A stretch of DNA of 64,000 nucleotides from CAZBSE01 sp964610385 (lineage in GTDB: Bacteria; Actinomycetota; Humimicrobiia; Humimicrobiales; Humimicrobiaceae): contig CAZSXW010000002.1 in the NCBI GenBank assembly GCA_964610385.1, positions 257,382 through 321,381 of the forward strand. Direction: 5' to 3'. The notes beneath the pieces were generated by a model that ran no database searches, was not told the DNA's origin, and saw only the letters and a program-made list of their open reading frames with translations. How positions within the stretch are numbered: position 1 is the stretch's first letter; each line of letters opens with the position of its first letter. Shown one piece after another: positions 36,234 through 44,914 of this stretch. A program made the translations under genes and the position numbers.

Positions 36234-37964
36234 CTAAAATAAATCTATTATCACCAGCTGTACCATTTCCAGATCATTCCAGGTGTCCTTCCTTATTTTA
36301 TAGAGCATGGAGATTTTATTGCCTGGTATAATCTTTTCCTTGACCGCTTCAGTTATTCTGAAAATGACTGCATCCAGGACTTTCCCCGAATTTATCAGTT
36401 TCAACTTTACATGCTTCCCGCTCGATAAATAATAAAAATCCGATATGGTACAACCTCCGGTTATAAAATTCGGTTCTGGATTACCCTTGCCAAAAGGTTT
36501 GAGGAGGTCCAGATTATTCAGGACATTCTGGTCTATATCGTCAAAGTTTATTTCCATATCATAGAAATATTTTTTTTCAATATCTTCATCCTTGATCTCT
36601 TCAAAAGCTATATCCAGCATCTTCTTATAAAAATTATCGAAATTTACTGACTTCATTCTTATCCCGCACGCTGTTCTGTGCCCACCAAACCTGTCAAACA
36701 ATCCCGACATGGAAATAAGGGTGCCATATAAATCAAAATTATCAGTACTCCTGCCAGAACCTTTGAGTTCGCCTTTAATCTCTTTAAATAGGATTGTCGG
36801 TATATTGAATCTCTTGACAATATCGGAAGCTACAATTCCCAGAACTCCCTCATTCCAATTTTCTGATTTATCTATAAATATTTTCTTTTCTTTTATCACT
36901 TGATTAAAATCATTGTTTTCAATTATCTCATTTAATATCTTCTTCTGGATATCCTGCCTCTTTTCATTAAAAGAATTAAGTTCATCCAATATGCTTGCCT
37001 TACTTCCTGCTTCGCTGCTCAAAAGGTCAAAGCCGCTTTTTGCATTTCTGATCCTTCCTGCCGCATTCAGTCTTGGGGCTATTACAAAACCTACATCATA
37101 TTCGTCTATATTCTCCTTGTCTTTAAGTACCGAATCTACCATCTCTTTAAGTCCGGGGTTTTTAGTTCTTTTTATCATATTGATGCCTTTTTTTACTATC
37201 GCCCTGTTTTCATCTACAAGAGGCATAAGATCTGAAACAGTAGAAACAGCGACCAGATCAAGTAGACTGGTAAGGTAGTCCTTTTCAAATTCACTCTTAA
37301 ACTTACTATCCAGAGACCTTAATACAGCCATGATGAATTTAAAGGTCACTCCAGCACCGCTTAGATGCTGGAACGGATATTTTGAACCTTTTACTCTGGG
37401 GTTGACTATAATATAGTCCTCTCTGGAATTATCGTGCAGCACAGATTGATTGTGATGGTCACAGACTATGACATCCGGACCGGCATTACTGGTCAAGAAA
37501 TCCATTACACTGGAACTGTTGGTGCCGCAATCCACACAGATAAGCAAATTATACTTTCCTTCGGCAGATATTTTTTTATAAAAATCAAGACCAAGGTCAT
37601 AGCCTTCTAAAAATCTGTCCGGAATATAAGCTTCCGCATCCAATCTCAGCTTTTTTAAAAAGTTATACATCATGGCAGTGCTGATTATTCCATCAGCATC
37701 ATAATCTCCGAATATCAATACATTTTCTTTATTGCATATCGATTTTAACAATCTTTTTACACCTTTCTCAATACCGGGAAGCAGAACCGGATCATGCAAT
37801 TGCTTTACCTGCGGATGTAAAAAGGATTTTATCTCTTCTGTTGTGATTATGCCTCTGGCCGCAAGTATATTTATTAAAATCCGGTTGTAGCCTGTATCCT
37901 CTGACAATTCCTTGTCAGCTTTTTTCATGCTTCTTTGCTTCCAGCAGGCGGGAAAAATTGTCAT
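36234..37964 (-). CDS. recJ: Single-stranded-DNA-specific exonuclease RecJ
   Basis: DHH-family 5'-3' exonuclease of 576 residues. The catalytic motifs are NVLIFGDYDADGIIST, LICVDCGTNSSS, VIVCDHHNQS (DHH) and, in the DHHA1 domain, RFGGHRTACGIRMK. The C-terminal OB fold is short. The protein matches E. coli RecJ in length and lacks the C-terminal extension of the Bacillus enzyme. It starts 2 bases after the secF gene and precedes relA. Confidence 0.95.
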   Translation of the reverse strand: MTIFPACWKQRSMKKADKELSEDTGYNRILINILAARGIITTEEIKSFLHPQVKQLHDPVLLPGIEKGVKRLLKSICNKENVLIFGDYDADGIISTAMMYNFLKKLRLDAEAYIPDRFLEGYDLGLDFYKKISAEGKYNLLICVDCGTNSSSVMDFLTSNAGPDVIVCDHHNQSVLHDNSREDYIIVNPRVKGSKYPFQHLSGAGVTFKFIMAVLRSLDSKFKSEFEKDYLTSLLDLVAVSTVSDLMPLVDENRAIVKKGINMIKRTKNPGLKEMVDSVLKDKENIDEYDVGFVIAPRLNAAGRIRNAKSGFDLLSSEAGSKASILDELNSFNEKRQDIQKKILNEIIENNDFNQVIKEKKIFIDKSENWNEGVLGIVASDIVKRFNIPTILFKEIKGELKGSGRSTDNFDLYGTLISMSGLFDRFGGHRTACGIRMKSVNFDNFYKKMLDIAFEEIKDEDIEKKYFYDMEINFDDIDQNVLNNLDLLKPFGKGNPEPNFITGGCTISDFYYLSSGKHVKLKLINSGKVLDAVIFRITEAVKEKIIPGNKISMLYKIRKDTWNDLEMVQLVIIDLF

Positions 37965-37966
37965 CG

Positions 37967-38890
37967 CTATTTTTTATACTTTGGGAACCTGTTATTCCAT
38001 GATACCAGAATAGGACTGGCAAAAAATATAGAGGAATACGTCCCGCTTATTATTCCAATAGTAAGTGCCAGTGCAAAATCTTTTAAAGCTGAAGTACCTA
38101 ATATGAGAAGTAGAACAACGGGGAACAGTGTAGTAAGGGAAGTATTTATCGACCTAGAAAGAGTCACGTTCACCGAGTTATTTACCACTCTGCTATAACC
38201 TAATCTTCCCGTAAATGCGGTGTTCTCCCTTATTCTATCAAATACTACAATGGTGTCATTTAATGAATAACCTATTATGGTAAGAATTGCCGCAATTGTA
38301 GAAGTGTTTATCTCACGATTTAAAATGGCATATACGCCGATAGTCACCAGTACATCATGTATCAACGCCAGGATCGCTGCAGCTCCGAACCTGAATTCAA
38401 ATCTTATCCACACATAGATAAGGATCCCAGCTATGCTTATACCAATGGCCATCAAGGCATTATTGATCAGTATTCTGCTGAATCCAGGATCTACAGTCCT
38501 GTCCTGAAGCGGCTCTCCGACTACTCCTATTCTTTCATCCAAAAGGTTAATTATCTTTTCTTTCTCTTCCGTCGATATAGGTTCTCCTAATTCCTTTGAC
38601 TTTATCCTAATAATAAACCTGTTAGATTCTGTCTGAACCAGATCAGTCTTTACCATCTGTAATATCGCACTGCCGTAACCCAGGTCATTCATTACTTCCC
38701 GTACTTCGGAAACATTTACCTCTTTTCCAAATTCCAACTCAAGTAAAGAACCGCCCAGAAAATCAATACCCAGGTTAAAGCCGCCTCTTAAGAAATAACC
38801 GGCAATACCTATGATTATCACTGCCATGGATATAATAAACCATATCTTTCTTTTAGCGATAAAATTAAAATTAATATTTCTAAATCTCAA
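37967..38890 (-). CDS. secF: Protein translocase subunit SecF
   Basis: RND-type membrane protein of 307 residues that works with SecD to drive protein export using the proton motive force. It has six membrane helices, the P1-like loop (LDERIGVVGEPLQDRTVDPGFSRILINNALMAI), and the conserved TIIGYSLNDTIVVFDRIREN segment in helix 4. The length is standard. It is separated from secD by 3 bases. Confidence 0.96.
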   Translation of the reverse strand: MRFRNINFNFIAKRKIWFIISMAVIIIGIAGYFLRGGFNLGIDFLGGSLLELEFGKEVNVSEVREVMNDLGYGSAILQMVKTDLVQTESNRFIIRIKSKELGEPISTEEKEKIINLLDERIGVVGEPLQDRTVDPGFSRILINNALMAIGISIAGILIYVWIRFEFRFGAAAILALIHDVLVTIGVYAILNREINTSTIAAILTIIGYSLNDTIVVFDRIRENTAFTGRLGYSRVVNNSVNVTLSRSINTSLTTLFPVVLLLILGTSALKDFALALTIGIISGTYSSIFFASPILVSWNNRFPKYKK

Positions 38891-38893
38891 ATT

Positions 38894-40501
38894 CTATTCG
38901 CTTCTCCTTGTCCTGATACCCATAAAACCTGGCGTTGTGATCCTCGGCACCCCTGACATAAGAAACAATAATGACCTGGTAAACAGAAGACTTACTACCA
39001 TACTTATTACCACACCCAGGCTTAATGTGACTGCAAAACCCCTTATCGGCCCGGTACCGAATCTGTACAGCGCAGCCGCTGTTATTAAAGTGGTAACATT
39101 GGAGTCTATAATAGTCCTGAGAGCATTTCTAAAGCCGTCTCCTACCGCTATCCTGGGAGATTTTTCTTTTAATATCTCTTCTTTTATTCTTTCAAAAATG
39201 ATGACATTTGCATCTACTGCCATGCCTATAGTAAGTATCATTCCGGCGATCCCGGGCAGGGTAAGGGCAGCTCCTATCCCGGCTATAATACCCCAGAACA
39301 ATATAATATAGATCATAAGACTTACCGTGGAAACAAATCCAAGTCCCCGGTAATAAGAAACCATAAATGCAATTATTAATATAAGACCTGCAATTCCTGC
39401 ATATAGGCCTCTGTTTAATGAATCCCTTCCAAGGGTGGGACCAACTGTACTGCTTTCTTCTAGCTGAAGAGTTATGGGCAGTGCTCCGGTCTGCAGGACT
39501 ATCTCGATATTCTTTGCTTCTTCAATGCTGTCGATTCCGGTGATCTCTGCTTCCCCGTCTTCTATGGGAACTTTTATATATGGAGCAGATTCAATCTCCT
39601 CATCCAAAACTATGGCCAGGTTCCTTCCGATGTTTTTCGAAGTGACCTCAGCAAATTTTTCTACTCCTTCATCTTTAAAACTTAATAAAACCCTTATGGA
39701 ACCGTAGCTGTCATACCCGGCAACTGCCCTTGCAAGATCTTCTCCGGTTAAAAGAACCTGCTCGACCACTGTTGCTGCGCCTGTCCTTGAATCGATCAGT
39801 ACTTCTCCTGTCACATTTCCTTGTTGGTAATCGACAAGCTGCAGCTCCCTTGTCTCCTGATTATAGATTATTTTTCCAATGATTTTTTCACTTTCAATAC
39901 CGGTATCAGTTCCTTGAGTTTCTTCTTCCTGGTTTTCCTCCTCATCATATTCAACAAGAAGTATCTCCTGGGTATCAGGATCGGTTATAAGCTCTCCTAC
40001 TATGTTAAAGGCTTCTCCTGACATCATTGCATTTATATCATCGACCAATAAGACCTGTTCGGAATCGGGGTCTATCAGCAGCTGCCCCTTCTCATAATCA
40101 AATTCTATATAGTCCCATTTCTGTTCACTCAGAGAGATAAAAGTGCCCATGACAAGCCTAAATTCAAGTTCGGCAGTCTTTCCTATTATTTCTTTTGCCG
40201 TATCGGGGTCTTCAACTCCCGGCAGCTGGATCACTATATTATTGTGGTGGTCTTTTGTCACCAGCGGTTCCGAAACTCCAAGCCTGTCTATCCTTTCCGT
40301 TATGGTTTCTATAGTACGCTCAAGCTTTGCCTCCGGAATTTCTTCTTCTTCACCGCTTTGAACGGGTTTTAAAATAATCTGGGTCCCGCCTTTAAGGTCG
40401 AGTCCCAGATTAATAGATTCGGTAAGTATGTAGTATAGGCTCATACCTACTATTAATATAAATATTACAATAATAGTAATATTAACTTTTTTATTTCTCA
40501 T
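38894..40501 (-). CDS. secD: Protein translocase subunit SecD with a four-repeat insert in the P1 domain
   Basis: A 535-residue SecD with one N-terminal helix, a periplasmic P1 domain and five C-terminal helices. The SecD motifs LGLDLKGGTQIILKP and TIGMAVDANVIIFERIKEE are clear. An insert within P1 (about residues 130-250) holds four degenerate 17-residue units starting at 139, 169, 209 and 232, each built like 'G-x-L-I-x-D-x-x-T-x-x-x-L-L-V-x-x'. They are interrupted by an acidic Glu/Thr-rich stretch at 186-203. The insert accounts for most of the length excess over simple SecD proteins. Its role is unknown. Confidence 0.95.
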   Translation of the reverse strand: MRNKKVNITIIVIFILIVGMSLYYILTESINLGLDLKGGTQIILKPVQSGEEEEIPEAKLERTIETITERIDRLGVSEPLVTKDHHNNIVIQLPGVEDPDTAKEIIGKTAELEFRLVMGTFISLSEQKWDYIEFDYEKGQLLIDPDSEQVLLVDDINAMMSGEAFNIVGELITDPDTQEILLVEYDEEENQEEETQGTDTGIESEKIIGKIIYNQETRELQLVDYQQGNVTGEVLIDSRTGAATVVEQVLLTGEDLARAVAGYDSYGSIRVLLSFKDEGVEKFAEVTSKNIGRNLAIVLDEEIESAPYIKVPIEDGEAEITGIDSIEEAKNIEIVLQTGALPITLQLEESSTVGPTLGRDSLNRGLYAGIAGLILIIAFMVSYYRGLGFVSTVSLMIYIILFWGIIAGIGAALTLPGIAGMILTIGMAVDANVIIFERIKEEILKEKSPRIAVGDGFRNALRTIIDSNVTTLITAAALYRFGTGPIRGFAVTLSLGVVISMVVSLLFTRSLLFLMSGVPRITTPGFMGIRTRRSE

Positions 40502-40506
40502 ATATC

Positions 40507-40929
40507 CTATTGAGTTGTTTTCTTGGAAACAGCACTTTTGCTTACTTTTACATCAACACCGCTGGCAATGGTGATTATAATCGCATCGTCTCTTATATCT
40601 TTAATCCGGCCGTGGAATCCACCTATAGTAACTACCTCATCGCCTCTCTGCAGGCTGGACATCAATTCCTGGGCCTTTTTCGATCTTACCCTCTGCGGTC
40701 TTATTAAAAGAAAATAAAATGCTACGACTAAAATTGCCAGCCAGATCCATGTTCCATAATTTGAAAATATACTGGCAAATGTTCCAGTTTCTTCTGTATC
40801 AGTTCCTCCAGCTGTTTCACCTTCATCTGTTGTTGTAGGAAAACAGGCCACACTCAAAGAACCCAGACTTATTATTAATATGCTGATAATCAGTGTATTA
40901 ATAATCCTTTTAGATAACCTCATGATCAC
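40507..40929 (-). CDS. yajC: Preprotein translocase subunit YajC
   Basis: A 140-residue small membrane protein with an N-terminal signal/lipobox-like segment (LIISLGSLSVACFP), a spacer rich in Thr and Glu, the YajC membrane helix (IWLAILVVAFYFLLIRPQRVRSKK) and the conserved tail LQRGDEVVTIGGFHGRIKDI. The N-terminal extension preceding the usual YajC helix is unusual and may make the protein a lipoprotein. It heads secD-secF-recJ and has a GGGGTGAT ribosome-binding site. The 160 bases before it separate it from tgt. Confidence 0.92.
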   Translation of the reverse strand: MIMRLSKRIINTLIISILIISLGSLSVACFPTTTDEGETAGGTDTEETGTFASIFSNYGTWIWLAILVVAFYFLLIRPQRVRSKKAQELMSSLQRGDEVVTIGGFHGRIKDIRDDAIIITIASGVDVKVSKSAVSKKTTQ

Positions 40930-41089
40930 CCCTTAAAAATAATTGTTATTTTAAAGATTAAACTACTATTATTAACTTTTTTAAATATTTTGCAAATATT
41001 TATACAAAAACTATTTTAACCCAAGCTTTTTTACTATACAACACCTGCAGCTCTAAAAACTTCCCTTGATTTTAAGCCAGGTACCTGCT

Positions 41090-42229
41090 TTAGTCCCCGT
41101 TATATTCTTTTATAAATCCTTTCCTAAAATCGCTAAATTCTCCTGACATAATTGCATCTCTGGCCCGGCTGACCAGATTGAAAATAAAATGAAGGTTATG
41201 GACTGTAAGCAGTATGCTTGCCAGTATCTCCCTGCTTCTAAACAAATGCTTGACATATGCCCTGCTGTAATTTCTGCAGGTATAGCATTTGCATTTTTCA
41301 TCCAGTGGGCTAAAATCATAAAGATATCTATTATTTTTTATATTTATCCTTCCCTTTGAAGTAAAAGCACTACCGTTTCTGGAAATCCTTGTCGGCATCA
41401 CACAATCAAACATATCGATTCCGCTTCCTACTGCCTCTATTATACCCAAAGGATCTCCCAGCCCCATAAAATACAGAGGTTTGCAGGTATCCAGATATCC
41501 GACTGTGTATTTCAGCAAATCAAAAGTCTGATGCTTTTCTTCACCAACGCTTAGACCTCCCAGAGCTATACCATCAAATCCCATCTCGGAAATGGACTCG
41601 GCACAAAATCTTCTAAGTTTTTTTATGAATCCTCCCTGGACGATCCCAAACATCCTGAGTTTACCGGTCATTCCCATTTCATTCCTTTTCCTAAGTGATG
41701 CCTCTGCCCAATTTAAAGTCCTTTTTGCAGCGTCCATAGTATAACCGTAATCCTCATTGAAAGGGATACACTCGTCAAGGACCATCATAATATCCGAACC
41801 TATCTGGTACTGCATCTCTATTACCTTTTCAGGAGTGAAAAAATGTTTTGACCCATCTATTATTGACCTGAATTCTACACCATCATTAAACACTTTTTTT
41901 ATTTTACTTAAGCTAAATACCTGAAACCCTCCGCTGTCAGTTAAAATGCTTCTCTTCCAGTTCATAAATCTGTGAAGCCCGCCTGCTTTTTTAATCACTT
42001 CTATCCCGGGCTGAAGGTAAAGGTGGTAAAGATTTCCAAGTATGATCTGACATCCGGTTTTATACAGCATCTCATTGGTCACTGCTTTTACCGTTGCTTT
42101 AGTTCCTACCGGCATAAATACCGGTGTTTTTATACTTCCTCTTTCTGTTGTTATTATGCCTGCCCTTGCAGGTGACCTGCTGTCTTTTTTTATGACTTTA
42201 AAAAAAGTCAAGACTTTTCTCCATTCCAA
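41090..42229 (-). CDS. tgt: tRNA-guanine transglycosylase (bacterial Tgt)
   Basis: Exchanges guanine 34 for preQ1 in tRNAs with GUN anticodons, the entry to queuosine. TIM-barrel motifs include LTDSGGFQVFSL (catalytic Asp), ALGGLSVGE, and DMFDCVMPTRISRNGSAF (nucleophile Asp). The zinc site is CKCYTCRNYSRAYVKHLF. QueA, the next enzyme, is encoded 6 kb away at 48112-49125. The first ATG (42229) may not be the true start: a TTG at 42211 preceded by TGGAG gives an N-terminus closer to the family. Confidence 0.96.
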   Translation of the reverse strand: MEWRKVLTFFKVIKKDSRSPARAGIITTERGSIKTPVFMPVGTKATVKAVTNEMLYKTGCQIILGNLYHLYLQPGIEVIKKAGGLHRFMNWKRSILTDSGGFQVFSLSKIKKVFNDGVEFRSIIDGSKHFFTPEKVIEMQYQIGSDIMMVLDECIPFNEDYGYTMDAAKRTLNWAEASLRKRNEMGMTGKLRMFGIVQGGFIKKLRRFCAESISEMGFDGIALGGLSVGEEKHQTFDLLKYTVGYLDTCKPLYFMGLGDPLGIIEAVGSGIDMFDCVMPTRISRNGSAFTSKGRINIKNNRYLYDFSPLDEKCKCYTCRNYSRAYVKHLFRSREILASILLTVHNLHFIFNLVSRARDAIMSGEFSDFRKGFIKEYNGD

Positions 42230-42245
42230 TTGATATCTGCCTGTT

Positions 42246-43340
42246 TTACTTTGGAACCTTAGGTATTACTAATGATTCGACCCACTCCCTGTTGTTCCAG
42301 AGTGCACATCCGTTTCTCGTTTCATTTAACTTATTGTGATTTTCTCTTATTACTCTAAGCAAATCTGACCTTAGAGCATCTTTTAATATTATGTCCTTTA
42401 AATTGGTATCTGAATACGGAGCAACTGGACATGGCTCAAGATCTCCCTCAGGACTAATATGAATGAATCCCCTGCCCGCCGACAGGCATCCTCCGAATTT
42501 ATCTTCATTTCCCGGAAAAGTAATAAAAATACCTGGATAATTTGATTCAAATTCAGCCATTGAATCCAATAGTTTTTCCCTTTCATATTTATTTATTGCC
42601 AGATGCTCAGTATTTTTCTCCACGGGAACATACTCTAAAAAGAAGAAAAATTTACATCCCTTATCTATTAAGTCCCTAATAAAAACATCATCAGTCAATA
42701 TATTAAAGTTATTTTTACTTATTGTAACAGATATCCCAAAAGGAATTCTTTTGTATCTAAGCCTGCCCATTGCTTCTTGAACTTTGTGGTATACTCCTTT
42801 GCCTCTTCTATTATCAGTCTCCAGCTTCGTGCCTTCCATACTGATTACCGGAAATAAGTTCTTTTGCTCATTAAAGTCTTTTATTATCTCTTCATTTATT
42901 AATTGACCATTAGTGAATAAAAGAAAAATAATATCCGGAAATTTTTTTATTACTTTCAGCAGCCCTGGTCTCATCAATGGTTCCCCGCCAGCTATCATAA
43001 TAAATGATATACCGAGCTCCTTGGCTTCTCTGAAAATTTCCAGCCACTTTTCATTTTTAACTTCATAAGAACTTGGTTTATTGTTAAGTCTTTTATTGGC
43101 ATTGAAATAGCAACCCTTACATTTAAGATTGCATCTTTTAGTCACACTTGCAATCATGATAGGAGGTACATTGATTCCCCTCTTTTTCCAGTTTGACCTT
43201 AATTTCATAGCTCTTTTCTGCCACCGGATTGCTTTTAAAAATAAGAATAGGTAGGATAACGATATATCTGCTCTTAACACTCTTAATATATTACTGTAAT
43301 TTTTTGTAATAGAATTATTAATGGAATTTATGTAATTCAT
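42246..43340 (-). CDS. Radical SAM protein with SPASM-like C-terminal cysteines
   Basis: A 364-residue protein. The iron-sulphur cluster motif CNLKCKGC lies at about residues 70-77 (SVTKRCNLKCKGCYF), the SAM-binding motif IAGGEPLMRPG follows, and the C-terminal part has further Cys in GGCLSAGRGFIHISPEGDLEPCPVAP and NGCALW, the SPASM-like pattern of peptide-modifying enzymes. The N-terminal 60 residues are helical and basic. The catalytic function is unknown. It is adjacent to tgt (16 bases) and divergent from the mini-gene at 43507. Confidence 0.85.
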   Translation of the reverse strand: MNYINSINNSITKNYSNILRVLRADISLSYLFLFLKAIRWQKRAMKLRSNWKKRGINVPPIMIASVTKRCNLKCKGCYFNANKRLNNKPSSYEVKNEKWLEIFREAKELGISFIMIAGGEPLMRPGLLKVIKKFPDIIFLLFTNGQLINEEIIKDFNEQKNLFPVISMEGTKLETDNRRGKGVYHKVQEAMGRLRYKRIPFGISVTISKNNFNILTDDVFIRDLIDKGCKFFFFLEYVPVEKNTEHLAINKYEREKLLDSMAEFESNYPGIFITFPGNEDKFGGCLSAGRGFIHISPEGDLEPCPVAPYSDTNLKDIILKDALRSDLLRVIRENHNKLNETRNGCALWNNREWVESLVIPKVPK

Positions 43341-43424
43341 ATCACTAACATGGTTATTTATCTTATCTAAAAATTGTCTGAAATATTCTATACTTTTTAA
43401 AAAGATTAGTAAAATAAAGTTTTA

Positions 43425-43453
43425 TTGACTTTTTAATACTTTTAAAATATTAT
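43425..43453 (+). promoter_or_regulatory. Strong sigma-A-type promoter of the mini-gene
   Basis: TTGACT (43425-43430), a 17-base spacer and TATTAT (43448-43453) match the consensus at 5 of 6 positions in each box. The predicted start is about 43460. Confidence 0.7.
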
Positions 43454-43459
43454 TAGCGC

Positions 43460-43481
43460 GATATCTGCAAAAGTAGATATC
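43460..43481 (+). promoter_or_regulatory. 5' terminal hairpin in the mini-gene leader
   Basis: GATATCTGC (43460-43468) pairs with GTAGATATC (43473-43481), nine base pairs including one G-U, closed by an AAAA loop. It begins exactly at the predicted transcription start, so it would cap the RNA and could stabilise it. Confidence 0.65.
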
Positions 43482-43506
43482 ATCCTTCGAAATAGAAGAG
43501 GTAAAA

Positions 43507-43545
43507 ATGGCAACAAAGTCTAAAAAAGGTAAGAAAAAAAAGTAG
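43507..43545 (+). CDS. 12-residue lysine-rich peptide (mini-gene)
   Basis: ATG GCA ACA AAG ... TAG encodes MATKSKKGKKKK: seven lysines of 12 residues and net charge about +7. The ribosome-binding site is AGAGG six bases before ATG. The ORF lies 26 bases after a 5' hairpin and 16 bases before a terminator, in a transcript of about 140 bases. No known family is recognised at this length. Possible roles include a nucleic-acid-binding or membrane-active peptide, a leader or coding small RNA, or a substrate of the adjacent radical SAM enzyme. These are guesses; translation is not shown by sequence alone. A complete, well-ordered expression unit is the reason to list it. Confidence 0.5.
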   Translation: MATKSKKGKKKK

Positions 43546-43561
43546 ATAGTATTTTATTGAA

Positions 43562-43598
43562 AGTCCTGTATCCTAAAAAATACAGGACTCAATTTTTT
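43562..43598 (+). terminator. Intrinsic terminator of the mini-gene
   Basis: AGTCCTGTAT (43562-43571), an eight-base loop and ATACAGGACT (43580-43589) form a perfect 10-bp stem followed by CAATTTTTT. On the minus strand the trailing sequence is less U-rich, so it acts mainly on the plus strand but may also insulate the convergent DUF2179 gene. Confidence 0.85.
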
Positions 43599-43608
43599 AT
43601 ATGGTCTT

Positions 43609-44133
43609 CTATTTCTTTTTCAGTCCTCTTATAAATCCTCCCCGCATCTTATCCAGCATATAACTGGCTACAAAAGCTGAAGGATCTTTTAAATGAACCA
43701 GATTATGTAATCTGGTAAGACTTGAATGACTGCATACTACATTTATGATCTCGACTCTGCCCTGTATCCCCGCACCTTTATAACATGTGAACCCAAAGCC
43801 CTCGCTGGAGATCAATTTTTTTATTTCTTCATTATGCACCCTGGAAATGATATTTGTACTTATCAGATCCCTAGACAGCTTTTCGGATATTATAATACCA
43901 AGCACGGTACCTGCAGCAAAACCGGCACCATAAGCAAGTATTCCGTAAATATTATCAATATCTTTGATTATCCTGACTATAATAGATATAAAAATGGTCA
44001 CTTCAAAAAACCCTATAATGGCAGCAAGGGTCTTTTTCCTTCTTACTATCATATTTACCCTGATAGTACCCAGACTTACATCGATTATTCTTCCCACAAA
44101 TATGATCAATGCCCAGATTATAGTATTGATCAT
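43609..44133 (-). CDS. DUF2179/DUF5698 membrane protein (UPF0316 family)
   Basis: A 174-residue protein with three N-terminal membrane helices (about 4-22, 34-56, 62-82) containing the DUF5698 segment IIFVGRIIDVSLGTIRVNMIVRRKK. A soluble DUF2179 domain with the ferredoxin-like pattern GFTCYKGAGIQGRVEIINVVC...DPSAFVAS follows. The function is unknown; DUF2179 domains are thought to bind small ligands. It is convergent to the mini-gene. Confidence 0.88.
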   Translation of the reverse strand: MINTIIWALIIFVGRIIDVSLGTIRVNMIVRRKKTLAAIIGFFEVTIFISIIVRIIKDIDNIYGILAYGAGFAAGTVLGIIISEKLSRDLISTNIISRVHNEEIKKLISSEGFGFTCYKGAGIQGRVEIINVVCSHSSLTRLHNLVHLKDPSAFVASYMLDKMRGGFIRGLKKK

Positions 44134-44198
44134 TTTTTTATCCTTTTATTAACTTACTTTGTTTATCAACAAATCATTTTAACATTAAAAAATAAAAG

Positions 44199-44747
44199 TT
44201 AATAACCGGTATTCTCTATTATTCCATACCCTCCAGTCACAGCATCCTTAAACAAATGGTACCTGGGGGGAAAATAAGAAAACAGGCTGAATGAGACAAG
44301 ACATATCAGTATTATCACCGCCCCAAGAACGTTTAAAGATAAAAACTTTTTTCTGATAAGCATTATCCTGTATCCGACTATCTGCGCAGTTGTAATCGCA
44401 GCAAAAAATATTGTAATATCCACCGCCAGAAGTTCTGTACCGGTCACATATGTATACGAATAAAATAAAACAACTATTATTAACGGTATCAATAAAAAAG
44501 TTACCGCCTTAGCAAAAAAGAAATTTTTAACTTTTTTCCCGAAAACAAAAAATTCAATTATCCCCCATATAAATGCCGGCCAAAAACCTATTTTCAGATG
44601 CTCCCACACACTCTCATTTACTGCACTTATAACAGCCAGCGGTTTCCAGAATCCACCGAGCTCAAATGTAAAATGCAGAAATGAACCTACAAGCGATATA
44701 AACAGTATTCCAAACATTTCCCACTTTAACACCTTTTTCCTTTCCAT
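44199..44747 (-). CDS. DUF6512-like integral membrane protein
   Basis: A 182-residue protein with five predicted membrane helices. The conserved segment SAVNESVWEHLKIGFWPAFIW between helices 1 and 2 and GIIEFFVFGKK identify the DUF6512 family, whose function is unknown. A GGAGGG ribosome-binding site is present. It is divergent from the plus-strand membrane protein at 44915. Confidence 0.8.
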   Translation of the reverse strand: MERKKVLKWEMFGILFISLVGSFLHFTFELGGFWKPLAVISAVNESVWEHLKIGFWPAFIWGIIEFFVFGKKVKNFFFAKAVTFLLIPLIIVVLFYSYTYVTGTELLAVDITIFFAAITTAQIVGYRIMLIRKKFLSLNVLGAVIILICLVSFSLFSYFPPRYHLFKDAVTGGYGIIENTGY

Positions 44748-44914
44748 CCGAACTCCCTCCTAATTTATTAAAGACTTAACAATTCATATTGTAACAGACT
44801 CTAAAAACATATTAACATCATATTGTCCATATATGAATTTTTCATAAAACAATGTCAAAATGAATAAAAAAGTTATAAAATTGTAGCTGAAGTCCTAATA
44901 AGATTTTACATGCC

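Larger units (their letters stand above)
43341..43608. other. 268-base spacer containing a complete mini-gene
   Basis: Between the start of the radical SAM gene (minus) and the end of the DUF2179 gene (minus) lies a plus-strand transcription unit with its own promoter, 5' hairpin, ribosome-binding site, tiny ORF and terminator, each listed separately. Nothing else is seen in the stretch. Confidence 0.7.

Noticed and set aside
41020..41090. Palindrome AGGTACCT as a terminator after tgt
   Set aside because: The short palindrome has no following T tract and its stem is too short; no terminator was called between tgt and yajC.
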